Source: an uncultured Prevotellaceae bacterium (GTDB lineage Bacteria; Bacteroidota; Bacteroidia; Bacteroidales; Bacteroidaceae). From it: a DNA stretch of 53,443 nucleotides. The notes under the pieces were generated by a model that was given only the letters and a program-made list of their open reading frames with translations, searched no databases and was not told the origin of the DNA. Below, one piece after another: positions 19,501-27,475 of this stretch. The stretch is from positions 1 to 53,443 of the forward strand of contig CADCET010000017.1 of assembly GCA_902800495.1 (NCBI GenBank), given 5' to 3'. The first letter of the stretch is position 1, and every line of letters begins with the position of its first letter. Made by a program: the position numbers and the translations under genes.

Positions 19501-20496
19501 CTGAGCCTCGAAGCTCCAGTTTCGGAACTGCATGGGCCGCTGGGGCACAAGCACGAGTCCCTTACGCTGCAAGCCTATCCAGAGGTTGCCGCTGCGGTCG
19601 GTGAGAATACCGCGCACCTTGGTCGTGTTCAGGTCTGCCCCATAAAGGGTGGTCTCATAACGTTCCAACCGGCGGCTACCGACAGGAAGATAGAACAAGC
19701 CATGTCCGCGCGTACCTATATATATAATACCGTTCTTATCCTTATCGACACTGTTAAAGAGGATTTCCTTACCAGCCAGTACACTCAGGTCAAACCCGGT
19801 GTCGACTATCTGTCCGTTACGGAAGGAGGTGATGCCGCGCGTACCGACGATAAACACCTCGCCATCGCGCTCAACGAAACCCTGGGGTTCGCCTTTCGCC
19901 TCAAAATGATGGAAGCGGCTGCCCGACTTCATGACCACCGTATTGCCAAAAGAGGACTTCCAGAAGCGTCCTCGGGAATCTTCTAAGACACGGCTGAAAT
20001 AATGGTCGTTACCGGCGTCGGCAAAGCCGTCAGCCTGCTGCACCACGTCGTTGTCGTCGACAATGAAACTGCCGTAGCCGGAGGTTCCGACGAAGATTTT
20101 CCCGTTTGACAGCTGTAACAGACTGCTGACACGAGGCTGCTGGCTGCTGGGGAACTTGTAGTGCACAAAGCCTTCGGCTGCCTCGTCGTAACGGTCGAGG
20201 CCGTGGACAGTGCCTACCCATACCCTACCCTTCCGGTCGCAGAGCATCGTGACGGCACCATTGTCGCAGATGCTCCACTCGTCATCGTCGTCGTGGAGGA
20301 ATGTCTGGAACTTGTAACCGTCGTAGCGGTTCAGTCCGTAGTCGGTAGCAATCCAGATGCTTCCGTACTTGTCTTGACAAAGGCTGTTGATCAGTCCGCT
20401 GGAGAAGAGCTCCGACGGAATAAAGTGACCGGTTTGTGCCGAAAGACGGCCAAGCGACAGTAGCAAGGCCAATATGAATAGTGTAGTTCGTTGCAT
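16597..20496 (-). CDS. Hybrid two-component system sensor-regulator (HTCS) of the PUL
   Basis: 1299 residues from ATG 20496 (MQRTTLF), which gives a clean signal peptide. An in-frame ATG at 20526 lies at the -7 box (20528-20535), upstream of the expected transcription start, so it is unlikely. Order: periplasmic beta-propeller of Reg_prop repeats (about 25-690), Y_Y_Y domain (about 700-765), membrane helix (about 775-790), histidine kinase with phosphoacceptor His800 (NATHDIRSP) and HATPase region (DNGVGLD, GTGIGL), receiver domain with Asp1097 (ISDVMMPEMDG), and a C-terminal AraC helix-turn-helix region (ISRAQLHRKMKDLTG ... VGFSNLAHFSTVFRKHFG). Such proteins sense an oligosaccharide in the periplasm and activate the neighbouring PUL. 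Its own promoter carries a copy of the proposed operator, so autoregulation is likely. Confidence 0.95.
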   Translation of the reverse strand: MQRTTLFILALLLSLGRLSAQTGHFIPSELFSSGLINSLCQDKYGSIWIATDYGLNRYDGYKFQTFLHDDDDEWSICDNGAVTMLCDRKGRVWVGTVHGLDRYDEAAEGFVHYKFPSSQQPRVSSLLQLSNGKIFVGTSGYGSFIVDDNDVVQQADGFADAGNDHYFSRVLEDSRGRFWKSSFGNTVVMKSGSRFHHFEAKGEPQGFVERDGEVFIVGTRGITSFRNGQIVDTGFDLSVLAGKEILFNSVDKDKNGIIYIGTRGHGLFYLPVGSRRLERYETTLYGADLNTTKVRGILTDRSGNLWIGLQRKGLVLVPQRPMQFRNWSFEAQDVNVSAPISSVCEGDGGITWCTVQGVGVYGFNQKGSIVAHPSAPDAVEFIFRDKRGSYWVGTADALYTYNPLTGASQQKVTFDCDRFNDMTSDEQGNIYISTFSRGFCVYNPATGALKNYRNNNGDTVKVGHLCNDWIMCMSSDRDGVIWMGTASGVSCFDPRTGSFLSHGWNQQLDGIICFSVCELQDGNIAIGTDRGLYLYDHKKRQTILFPGSEQLKNKTVNYIVQSNDGDVWCSTSMGIWQYDDSKRQFIGHIGGNGLITKEYLYGVGMHADNDVIYFGTNDGLTVFSPKDIKAEHVKPAPLHLSAFYVGNQAVNTRTVLNGVQITDQAVVESNYFTLSYLDHTVTLGFSQFNFDNPMNSVYEYSINNGEWISNMPGNNEITLNHLQPGTYRIAVRAAVGQGDYTPVKVIVITVRAPWYRSLLAYFIYFAILASLATYIFLTYRRRANEQLNEEKMKFLINATHDIRSPLTLIMSPLANLRRRLNDDQKDARRDVDTIEHNAQRILNLVNQILDVRKIDKQQMHLHCEQTDLVPFVASLSKMFEYNAQERNIDFRFVHDGLESLDVWVDRGQFDKVVTNLLSNAFKYSQDGGAITISLTEDGDYATVRVTDNGVGLDNDSLRHIFERFYQGGNSRRMHIDGTGIGLNLCKMIVDMHHGTITAENRSDGQQGSVFTVKLPLGNAHLKPEEIENTSQQPAHASQQPAANSSARYRVLIVDDDREIGNYISSELGHYYKFSICSNGREGLKELLTNPYDLVISDVMMPEMDGFTMLRMIKTNLNISHLPVIMLTSKADVGNRLEGLERGADAFLAKPFNMEELHMNIENLIHSRLHLKGKFSGAQQQAELLEQPELKGNDELLMERIMKVLNKNLSNSDFNVDMLTQEVGISRAQLHRKMKDLTGISTSEFIRNIRLEQAARLLKEQKVNITQVAYAVGFSNLAHFSTVFRKHFGVSPSEYAEREG

Positions 20497-20527
20497 AGTA
20501 GTTATGGTAAAATTGCTTTTCCGCATG

Positions 20528-20535
20528 CAAAGATA
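20528..20535 (-). promoter_or_regulatory. -7 box TATCTTTG of the HTCS gene
   Basis: Perfect TAnnTTTG on the minus strand. Its position excludes the upstream ATG at 20526 as a likely start and favours ATG 20496. The operator candidate begins 35 bp upstream. Confidence 0.7.
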
Positions 20536-20569
20536 CGCTTTTTTTTATTTCCTGCAAAAAAAACGAGAC

Positions 20570-20595
20570 GTTTCTTTAATTTTTCTTTTTGTCTC
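20570..20595 (-). promoter_or_regulatory. Candidate HTCS operator at its own promoter
   Basis: Half-sites GTTTC (20570-20574) and GTCTC (20591-20595), 21 bp apart, with TTTTCTTTTTGT between as at 13262 and 37241. Confidence 0.55.
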
Positions 20596-20609
20596 AATGA
20601 CATAAATAC

Positions 20610-20649
20610 AAAAAAAACGGTCGCCGGTATTCTCATACGGGCGACCGTT
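20610..20649 (-). terminator. Strong terminator downstream of the SusC/SusD operon
   Basis: A perfect 10-bp stem, AACGGTCGCC (20616-20625) with GGCGACCGTT (20640-20649). On the minus strand it is followed by eight T (complement of 20610-20617). It separates the SusC/SusD operon from the HTCS gene and would also end the candidate small RNA. Confidence 0.85.
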
Positions 20650-20781
20650 TTTGATTAGTTTACCATAACTAATTCTTTCTACAAAAACTAACTACTAACT
20701 ATAACTACTTACTAATAACCTTATGCGTATGAATAATCACTTTCTTTGTCAAGCATCGAAGAAACGCTGTTCTTCTGTTCA
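20610..20781 (-). ncRNA. Candidate small RNA between SusD and HTCS
   Basis: A -7 box TAACTTTG on the minus strand (20787-20794) lies in the SusD-HTCS gap and is followed about 170 nt later by a strong terminator, with no convincing ORF between. The region holds a loose ACTAACT-type period-7 stretch (20687-20721). A similar promoter-spacer-terminator arrangement lies at 38844-39082. It could instead be only the 3' UTR of the operon. Confidence 0.35.
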
Positions 20782-20786
20782 CGATG

Positions 20787-20794
20787 CAAAGTTA
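20787..20794 (-). promoter_or_regulatory. -7 box TAACTTTG of the candidate small RNA
   Basis: Perfect TAnnTTTG followed by GCATCGT, as in the box at 39075-39082. No start codon of a recognisable gene follows before the terminator. Confidence 0.4.
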
Positions 20795-20865
20795 GACATT
20801 TTCCTGCAATCAAGCTATCACGTATGTTTCGCTTCGTTTTGTTTTTGTAAGAACCGTTATTTTTC

Positions 20866-22557
20866 TCACTGCGGCAGGGGCAGGAACCAGTTTTTCTTCT
20901 CTAACAGCAGACTGCGGAGCGCAGGATCGGACTCGCCATTGCGGCGCGACACGGGGTCGGCCAGGTAGGCAGGATCGTCACGGCGCAGGGCCACACGCAT
21001 CAGGTCATAGAAGCGGTATCCCTCGAAGAAACCCTCCAAAGCCATCTCGTTGATAATCATATCCTCGACCAGCGGTATCTGGTAGGCGATGGTGTCCTGA
21101 CGGGTAGCCAGTGGTGTAGCCGGCAGGGGCACGTCGTAGAGTGTGTCGCACTCAGCGTCGCCGGAGCCACGGGTGTGGATGCCGCGGACGTTCTCGCGCT
21201 TGAAGATGGTCTCGTCAAAAGTGATGTACTGCTTAGAGGCAGCATACTCAAGGGTGTCGACATACTTCTTGGCGTTCTCGTTGCACAGGCCGTGCTTGAG
21301 AATCAGCATGGCCGACTGCGGATAGCCGGCACGGTTGAGGGCCTCGGCAAAGCGCAGGTACACCATCGGGCTGCGGTAGGTAACGACCTGGCCGCCACGG
21401 ATCTTGTCGATAGTCTGCTGCGTCGACGAATACTCGCTGTAGGGATCCTGTGAACCACTCGTGTACTGGCTGTAGACCGAGCAGAGACGCAGGTCGCCGA
21501 CATACAACTCGTCACTCATGCCAGTGTGTGGTACGGCGATGGTATCAACACTGGTCGTCGTCTGGTAAGCCAAGGTGTAGTTCTGGCTGGCCGACAGGCG
21601 TTTGAGACCTGTCGAGGGCACCATCTGGAAGAAATAGCGATTGTCAGTGGTAGAGTTATAGATATTCGGCAGGTCGCTGATAATGCCGTCGAAGACACGC
21701 GTCTCCATCGGGATGTAGCTGAGTGTCTCGGCAGATGAGAGCGAATAGCGACGCGTAGGCGTAGTGAACGACGTCGGACTGGTCCATGTCGAGCGGTTGG
21801 ACTGGTTCAGGATGATGGGATCGTTCCTGTCGTTCAGGTAGTCGGAATACCACTTCGCAGCCTCTTCATAGCGGCCGGCCCAGAGGCAGAGGTCGCCAAG
21901 GAGGGCACGGGTGGGAATGAAGAACTCGTCCATGACAAGTCCGCGATAGTTGGGTATGTCGACATAGGCATACGGCGTCAGGTCGTTGATGAAGAAGTTG
22001 CAGACGGTCTTGATGTCGGAACGGGGACCAGCCACGGCAGCAGCGGCCTCGCGCTCGGTCATCATCGGCGTGGTGACGAGGGGTACCTCGCCGTAAGCCT
22101 TGACCAGCTCAAGGTAAGTCCATGCGCGGAAAGTCTTCACGGCAGCATACTCATTGGCGAAGACTTTCTTGCCGCGACGCTGCAGGGCAGTGTCGACGTG
22201 AGCCAGGTAGTAGTTGCAGTTGTTGATGACGGCATAGTAGGCACTGACCTCATTGTACTTGTTACTCTGCGAGAAGTCGAAGGCGGCCAGACGCTTCAGG
22301 TCAGCCGATGCAGCTTCAGTGACGTTGACCAGGTCGGAACGCACCTCGCCCAACAGCACGATGCGGTCGGCAATGTACTGCATCTTGTTGACAATGCCCA
22401 TGACGCTATAGACCGAGTCGGTAGGCTGGTTGAGGGTGTTGTCCTTCTCATACTCCACTAACTCAGACTCTGTCTCGAGTATGTCGGAGCAGCTGGTGAG
22501 TGCTGCGGTAGTACCGCAGCCTACGACCAACATGAGGGCTATTTTCTTGATATTCAT
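20866..22557 (-). CDS. SusD/RagB family outer-membrane lipoprotein
   Basis: 563 residues with a lipoprotein signal ending in LTSC (ALTSCSD). The body matches SusD/RagB: helical TPR-like N-terminal half (NKYNEVSAYYAVINNCNYYL, AYAAVKTFRAWTYLELVKAYG-type helix) and a C-terminal region ending GYRFYDLMRVALRRDDP, the usual family end. SusD proteins cap the SusC channel and bind the glycan outside the cell. It follows its SusC by 33 nt and is the last gene of the operon. The signal region carries the VGCG hairpin motif shared with two other lipoproteins here. Confidence 0.95.
   Translation of the reverse strand: MNIKKIALMLVVGCGTTAALTSCSDILETESELVEYEKDNTLNQPTDSVYSVMGIVNKMQYIADRIVLLGEVRSDLVNVTEAASADLKRLAAFDFSQSNKYNEVSAYYAVINNCNYYLAHVDTALQRRGKKVFANEYAAVKTFRAWTYLELVKAYGEVPLVTTPMMTEREAAAAVAGPRSDIKTVCNFFINDLTPYAYVDIPNYRGLVMDEFFIPTRALLGDLCLWAGRYEEAAKWYSDYLNDRNDPIILNQSNRSTWTSPTSFTTPTRRYSLSSAETLSYIPMETRVFDGIISDLPNIYNSTTDNRYFFQMVPSTGLKRLSASQNYTLAYQTTTSVDTIAVPHTGMSDELYVGDLRLCSVYSQYTSGSQDPYSEYSSTQQTIDKIRGGQVVTYRSPMVYLRFAEALNRAGYPQSAMLILKHGLCNENAKKYVDTLEYAASKQYITFDETIFKRENVRGIHTRGSGDAECDTLYDVPLPATPLATRQDTIAYQIPLVEDMIINEMALEGFFEGYRFYDLMRVALRRDDPAYLADPVSRRNGESDPALRSLLLEKKNWFLPLPQ
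22502..22520 (-). promoter_or_regulatory. Hairpin in the lipoprotein signal region of SusD (VGCG motif)
   Basis: GCTGCGGT (22502-22509) and ACCGCAGC (22513-22520) form a perfect 8-bp stem with a 3-nt loop, 37-55 nt after the ATG. It encodes part of VVGCGTTAALTSC. Equivalent hairpins with 3-nt loops are at 27364-27384 and 31159-31179. Confidence 0.5.
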
Positions 22558-22561
22558 AATC

Positions 22562-22589
22562 CTATATTCTATATTATAAGTTCTACGTG
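22562..22589. repeat. Degenerate period-7 array between SusC and SusD
   Basis: Four 7-nt units (ctatatt, ctatatt, ataagtt, ctacgtg) fill the spacer between the SusC stop (22591) and the SusD start (22557). Confidence 0.5.
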
Positions 22590-22590
22590 A

Positions 22591-25500
22591 TTAGAGGTTG
22601 ATGTTAACACCAAATGAGAAGGAGCGTCCGCTGCCTAAGAGTCCGCGGTCGATACCCTGTGCGAGCACATTGCTGCTCATTGCGCAAGAGGGGTCGCTAC
22701 CCAGGTAACGGGTTATCGTGAAGAGGTTGGAGGCGTTACCCCAGATGGTGAGACCCTGCAGGTAAGTGCTCTGGATGGGCAGGTAGTAGCTCAGCGTGAC
22801 GGAAGCCAAGCGCAGGTATGAGCCGTCCTCAATCCAGCGGTCGCTGAAGCGTGAGTTGCCCATCGGGTCGCGGAAGCTGGCACGGGGGATGTCGGTCTGC
22901 TGCCCCTCGGTAGTCCAACGGTTCTGCATGGCCGTGGTCTGGTTGAGGAAGTAGGTACCGCCCTCCAACAGCGAGCGCTGATAGTTGTAGACATCATTGC
23001 CGAGCGAGTAGTTCATAATGGCATTGAGCGTGATGTTCTTATACTTGAACGTGCTGCTGATGTTACCATAGATGTCGGGGTTGGGATCGCCGATGACTAT
23101 GCGGTCGGCTTCGTTGATCTCGCCGTTGCCGTCAAGGTCGGCAAAGTCTACGTCGCCAGCCTCGAAATACTGACGGTCGCCATTCTTCTTGACAACGTAC
23201 TTGTTGGCTGCCTGGGCTGCCTGCGTCGTGGTGAAGACGCCGTTGGCCTTATAGCCATAGAACAGTCCCACAGGCTGGCCCACCTTGGTCTGGATGGTAG
23301 CACCGTAGATGTCGGTCTCAATGGTACGGTCGTTATCGGGCAGTGCAGTCACCTTATTCTTATAGTGGCCTGCCGAAGCGCCCAGCTCCCAGCTGAAGTC
23401 CTTCAGGGCGAGCACCTTGACGCCAAGGTTGACGTCGAAGCCTTCGTTCTCGAGCTTACCGTTGTTACACCAGTTCTGGCTCAGACCACTGGTCCACGAC
23501 AGCTGGCTGAACGACAGCAGATTGGACGTCCAGCTCTTGAAGTAGTTGAAGCGGACGCGGACGCGGTTGTCGATGAAGTTACCATCGAAGCCTGCAGTCA
23601 GTCGCTTGGTGGTCTCCCACTGCAGGTCGGTATTACCGATGTTACCGATGGACAGGCCTACCACGCCGTCCTTCTCGTCGTCGGAGCGCAGCATACGCTT
23701 GGCAACGAAATAGGAACGCGAAGCCGTGTAGTTGATGTCGTCGTTACCGGTCACGTCGAAGCCGACGTTCAGGCGCAGGTAGTCAATACCGGGTATGCCG
23801 GCCAGCCAGCGCTCGTTGGTCATCACCCAGGCAGCGCCGACACTGGGGAAGAGGCCCCAGACGGTGTTGAAGAGTTTCAGGCCAGAGGCATCCTCACCGA
23901 AGCGTGACGAAGCCTGTGCCGAGAGGCCTGCGCTGACATAGTAGCGGTCGCCGAAGTTGTAGTCGGCCAGTCCGTACCACGTAATCTCACGTGTCTGGTC
24001 GTCGGCGCCGTCGGTGGTCTTGAACTTCAGCGAGGTGCTCATGTTCGGGGTCTTGTCGTTACCAGAGTTGTAACCCGACTGCGAGGTGCTGCTCAGGTCG
24101 TTGCTCAGGTAACGCATACCACCCTTGAAGCTGATGTTGTGGAGATTGTACTTGTTCTGCCACGTCACACGGGTATCGCTCTGAATAGAAGTCTCACGCA
24201 TAGCCAAACTCTGGGCGATGTTCTGAAGACGGGTGTCCTCGTCGAGACCTTCAACAATGAAGTTAGGCACGCCCTGGATAGGCAGGTAGTAGTTCTCGTT
24301 GGTATTGACGAGAGCCAGTGTGAAGTGCTCACTCAACGACAGGTGCCTGTTGAACTGGAACTTCGGCATGACGGAGAACATCACCAGACGGTTACCGAAG
24401 GAGTTACGGTTTCTGCCATCGCCGTATTCGAGGATGCTCGAGGGGTTAGCCAGACTGCAACGTCCCTGGAACTTGCCTTCGAGATAGTCGTCGGCAGCAG
24501 CCAGGAAGTGGCTGATCTTACCGTGGTTGTCGAAGGCGTAAGGCGACAGGAAAGGAGCCTTGGCCAGTCCGAGGAAGCCCGGCGAGGTGATGACCGTACC
24601 GAGGGGATTTTCAGGAGCGCCATCGTCGCGGAGGTCGCGGTCGACGTCACTGTAGCTGGCGTCGAAGCGGACATCGAGCTTGTTGGTGATAGAGATGTCG
24701 GAGTTCAGTCGCATGTTGAAGCGCGAGTAGTCATTGCTCTTCAGCGTGCTGTTACCCAGCGAGTAACCCACCGACAGGTTGTAGGAAGCGACATTGTCAC
24801 CACCCTGGACGTTGATGCCGTAGTTCTGCGAGAAAGCGTTCTCATAGACCTCGTCTGCCCAGTCGGTGTCGTTGTGGAACTCGTTGTAGTAGAGATAGCC
24901 CTTGCTGGTAGCGGTCGGCGCCTCGTTGTTCAGGTAGCGCATACTGCTCATGGAAGCGGGGTCGATGTTGCCACTCAACAGCTCGGTGGTGTAGAGGCGG
25001 AAGTCCTCGGCACCCAGCATCTTGGGCAGACGGGGTCTCAGCTGGTAGCGGCCGTTGATGTTCACGTCAATCTTGGTAGCCATCGACTTGTTACGCTTCG
25101 TCTTGATGAAGACGACGCCGTTGGCACCCTTGGCACCGTAGAGGGCCGTACCGTTCTTGAGCACCTTGACGCTCTCGATGTCGTTGACATTGAGGTTGGC
25201 CAGGATGTTGTTGAAATAGCCGTCGTGGAGCATCGTACGGTTGTACTGCATGTCCATGATGACGTCATCCACCACCACCAAAGGCTGGGCGTTGGCGTTG
25301 AGCGAGTTGATACCTTCGATGAGCATCGTGTTGCCCAAGCCTGGGGTACCGCTGCGGTTCACCATACGCATATCGGCACCGAGTTGCTGTGCAATCAGCG
25401 GGTCGATACTCAGTTCGGCATTGTTATCAAAATGGATGGCCTCGGCAGCAATGTTGGCCGACGTGGTGCGGCTGTAGGTCTCGCTAAAAGCGTTGCTGTA

Positions 25501-25788
25501 GAGACGGACGTCGGCCTTCTGGCCTCTGATGGCGCGCTGCTGCAGGTTGTAGCCGTCGACACGCAGCAGGATAGAGCGTGTTTCCTCGGGCACCTTCAGT
25601 TCGTACTTACCATCCTCGTCGGTCATAGTTGTCAGGCGCTGGTTGTCGTAGGCCGACACGATGACACCGGCCAGCGGCTTGCCCGTGGCAGCATCGACGA
25701 CCTGTCCTGTCACCGTTTTCGTATTTTCCTGAGCTGCCAGCGAAGCAGAAGCCAGCAGCATGGCGAAAGAAATGATATACTTCTTCAT
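22591..25788 (-). CDS. SusC/RagA family TonB-dependent transporter
   Basis: 1065 residues with signal peptide (SLAAQ). N-terminal carboxypeptidase-regulatory-like domain (about 24-105, VTGQVVDAATGKPLAGVIVSA), plug domain (about 120-230, LIEGINSLNANAQPLVVVDD), then a 22-strand barrel region (about 240-1065) ending in Phe-Gly-Val-Asn-Ile-Asn-Leu. It imports oligosaccharides across the outer membrane with TonB energy and pairs with the following SusD. The start lies 3 nt after the stop of the preceding fasciclin gene, so the genes are translated together. Confidence 0.95.
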   Translation of the reverse strand: MKKYIISFAMLLASASLAAQENTKTVTGQVVDAATGKPLAGVIVSAYDNQRLTTMTDEDGKYELKVPEETRSILLRVDGYNLQQRAIRGQKADVRLYSNAFSETYSRTTSANIAAEAIHFDNNAELSIDPLIAQQLGADMRMVNRSGTPGLGNTMLIEGINSLNANAQPLVVVDDVIMDMQYNRTMLHDGYFNNILANLNVNDIESVKVLKNGTALYGAKGANGVVFIKTKRNKSMATKIDVNINGRYQLRPRLPKMLGAEDFRLYTTELLSGNIDPASMSSMRYLNNEAPTATSKGYLYYNEFHNDTDWADEVYENAFSQNYGINVQGGDNVASYNLSVGYSLGNSTLKSNDYSRFNMRLNSDISITNKLDVRFDASYSDVDRDLRDDGAPENPLGTVITSPGFLGLAKAPFLSPYAFDNHGKISHFLAAADDYLEGKFQGRCSLANPSSILEYGDGRNRNSFGNRLVMFSVMPKFQFNRHLSLSEHFTLALVNTNENYYLPIQGVPNFIVEGLDEDTRLQNIAQSLAMRETSIQSDTRVTWQNKYNLHNISFKGGMRYLSNDLSSTSQSGYNSGNDKTPNMSTSLKFKTTDGADDQTREITWYGLADYNFGDRYYVSAGLSAQASSRFGEDASGLKLFNTVWGLFPSVGAAWVMTNERWLAGIPGIDYLRLNVGFDVTGNDDINYTASRSYFVAKRMLRSDDEKDGVVGLSIGNIGNTDLQWETTKRLTAGFDGNFIDNRVRVRFNYFKSWTSNLLSFSQLSWTSGLSQNWCNNGKLENEGFDVNLGVKVLALKDFSWELGASAGHYKNKVTALPDNDRTIETDIYGATIQTKVGQPVGLFYGYKANGVFTTTQAAQAANKYVVKKNGDRQYFEAGDVDFADLDGNGEINEADRIVIGDPNPDIYGNISSTFKYKNITLNAIMNYSLGNDVYNYQRSLLEGGTYFLNQTTAMQNRWTTEGQQTDIPRASFRDPMGNSRFSDRWIEDGSYLRLASVTLSYYLPIQSTYLQGLTIWGNASNLFTITRYLGSDPSCAMSSNVLAQGIDRGLLGSGRSFSFGVNINL

Positions 25789-25791
25789 AGG

Positions 25792-27429
25792 TTATTCATC
25801 TTTAGAGGTTCGTGGACGCAGGTAGATGCAGTCGAGCAGCATCTCGCGGGAGAATTTCGAAGTCTCAAGCGGACCAATATTACACTTCAAGGTCAGGTTG
25901 AACTTGTTTGTGCTCTGTCCATAGTTGGAAGCGGGGAAGTGGAAAGCCTCGGCCAGCACGACGGTGTCAACCTTCGTCGGGTCGGTCTGGAACACTTTGT
26001 TGTCGCAGTTGAAAGTCTTGTCTTTACCGTCTATGTCGACATAGTTGACGTCGGCCTTGAACTTACAGGGACGAAGACGGGCGTCGGGATTGATGACGGT
26101 CTGCGGCAGCACGATGATGCAGACATCATAGTCGCCTGACAGTACGTTCTCAAGACGGAAGGTCAGTTCCCAGTTGGCCGTACCACTGGAGGCAACAATC
26201 TGCAGGAAAGCATTCTCCGAGATACTGTCGGCCACCTGGCGGATAGGCGTATAGCGGCAGCTCTTCTCCGGCGGGATGATGAGCCACGTAGCCTCACCCT
26301 CAGTCCACAGCTCCTTGAAGTAGGTCTTCACGGGATCGAAGGGCCACTCGTCGGTCTTATACAGAACGCCATTGCTGCACTGCAGCTTACGGGCACCGTA
26401 GAGAATACCGCCCGGCTCGAAAGGTTTCTGGAAGACGTGATAGACAGGCTTGCCGGCCACATAGCCTTTGCGCCAGTTGCGATAGGGCACCGACACCAGT
26501 GAGTCGGTCGTGGTCTGCTGGTCGGTCAAGTTGAAGATGGCATCGTCGAACAGGGCGCGGGTCGTCCAATAGCGCTGCAGTGAGTCGCGTTTCTGGTAGG
26601 ACTCGTCATAGACGAAGTGCTTGGAGACCTTGTTCCATGCACGCTCCCAGCCGGCAGCCGTAGGAGCCACCACCCAGTAGGCAGAGTCCTCAGCGTTAAT
26701 CAGGCCGATAGATTCCAGCATACGGTTGCGCTCGTAGACGACAGAGTCTTCATACACGGGGACGCCCTCTTCGTAGCCGCTGATGACAGAAGCATTGGGG
26801 TCGAACTCGTCCCATTCGTACTGACGAAGGCTGGCGCCGACAGGCGTCATCTCGTGGTCGTCACAGAGTGCCTCGTAGAGGTTGTAGCCGTAAGGCAGTG
26901 CCCGCGACATCACATGGATGACACCATTCTTAGCATGCTGGTTGCCCTTGATGACGGGAATGCCCTGAACGGTGCTCTCCGTCAGCTTGAGGCTCTTGCC
27001 GTTCATCATGCGGAGGTCCTGCGGAACAGTCTTCAGCGAGGTGGTCATACGCGACATGTGGTTGAAGACAAAGGCTTTCTCTACCATCGAGTCGCCGGGA
27101 GCCGTCTTAACGAGGTTCAGCAGCGAGTCCTTGTTAAAAGTGCCGTTGACCGGAGCCATGACGGTGAAAGCCTGTCCGCCACGAAGAAGGTCGGCATAGC
27201 TTACACCTCTCTTCTTATGCATACGGAAGACCTCGGTCTTCTCGAGCACCTCACAGAAGTCCGTCAACTGAGGATCAGCCGAGAGTTGCTCCCACAGGGT
27301 GCCGCCAACGCCACTGTCGACGGACGGCTCGTAGTGATCGTCCCAATCGGTGCAGGCAGCGAGGGCTGCGGCAAAGCCGCAACCTACTGCCACCGAAAGG
27401 GCTATATTCTTGAAACTCTTATTATTCAT
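25792..27429 (-). CDS. Fasciclin-domain lipoprotein
   Basis: 545 residues from ATG 27429 (MNNKSFKNIAL). An in-frame TTG at 27438 is a less likely start. Lipoprotein signal with ALAACTDW. A fasciclin (FAS1) domain covers about 45-185 (FCEVLEKTEVFRM ... FTVMAPVNGTFNKDSLL ... NGVIHVMSRALPYG); the C-terminal half is a beta-rich region of unknown type ending LDCIYLRP. FAS1 domains mediate adhesion. In this PUL the gene stands where surface glycan-binding proteins are normally encoded, so that role is inferred. It directly precedes SusC. Confidence 0.85.
   Translation of the reverse strand: MNNKSFKNIALSVAVGCGFAAALAACTDWDDHYEPSVDSGVGGTLWEQLSADPQLTDFCEVLEKTEVFRMHKKRGVSYADLLRGGQAFTVMAPVNGTFNKDSLLNLVKTAPGDSMVEKAFVFNHMSRMTTSLKTVPQDLRMMNGKSLKLTESTVQGIPVIKGNQHAKNGVIHVMSRALPYGYNLYEALCDDHEMTPVGASLRQYEWDEFDPNASVISGYEEGVPVYEDSVVYERNRMLESIGLINAEDSAYWVVAPTAAGWERAWNKVSKHFVYDESYQKRDSLQRYWTTRALFDDAIFNLTDQQTTTDSLVSVPYRNWRKGYVAGKPVYHVFQKPFEPGGILYGARKLQCSNGVLYKTDEWPFDPVKTYFKELWTEGEATWLIIPPEKSCRYTPIRQVADSISENAFLQIVASSGTANWELTFRLENVLSGDYDVCIIVLPQTVINPDARLRPCKFKADVNYVDIDGKDKTFNCDNKVFQTDPTKVDTVVLAEAFHFPASNYGQSTNKFNLTLKCNIGPLETSKFSREMLLDCIYLRPRTSKDE
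27364..27384 (-). promoter_or_regulatory. Hairpin in the signal region of the fasciclin lipoprotein (VGCG motif)
   Basis: 9-bp stem (one G-U pair in the RNA) with loop of 3 nt, 45-65 nt after ATG 27429. It encodes VGCGFAAAL, as in the two SusD genes, although fasciclin and SusD proteins are unrelated. Confidence 0.5.
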
Positions 27430-27433
27430 AATT

Positions 27434-27475
27434 TTCAATTATCAGTTATCAATTTTCAATTATCAATTATCAATG
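27434..27475. repeat. Period-7 array, unit ATCAATT
   Basis: Six contiguous units (ttcaatt, atcagtt, atcaatt, ttcaatt, atcaatt, atcaatg) reach from the stop codon of the upstream fasciclin gene (27470-27472) to 4 nt before the ATG at 27429. In mRNA sense it is a stop-rich TGATAAT repeat. Confidence 0.85.

Noticed and set aside
20497-20526. HTCS start at ATG 20526
   Set aside because: It lies at the -7 box, upstream of the expected transcription start; ATG 20496 gives a normal signal peptide.
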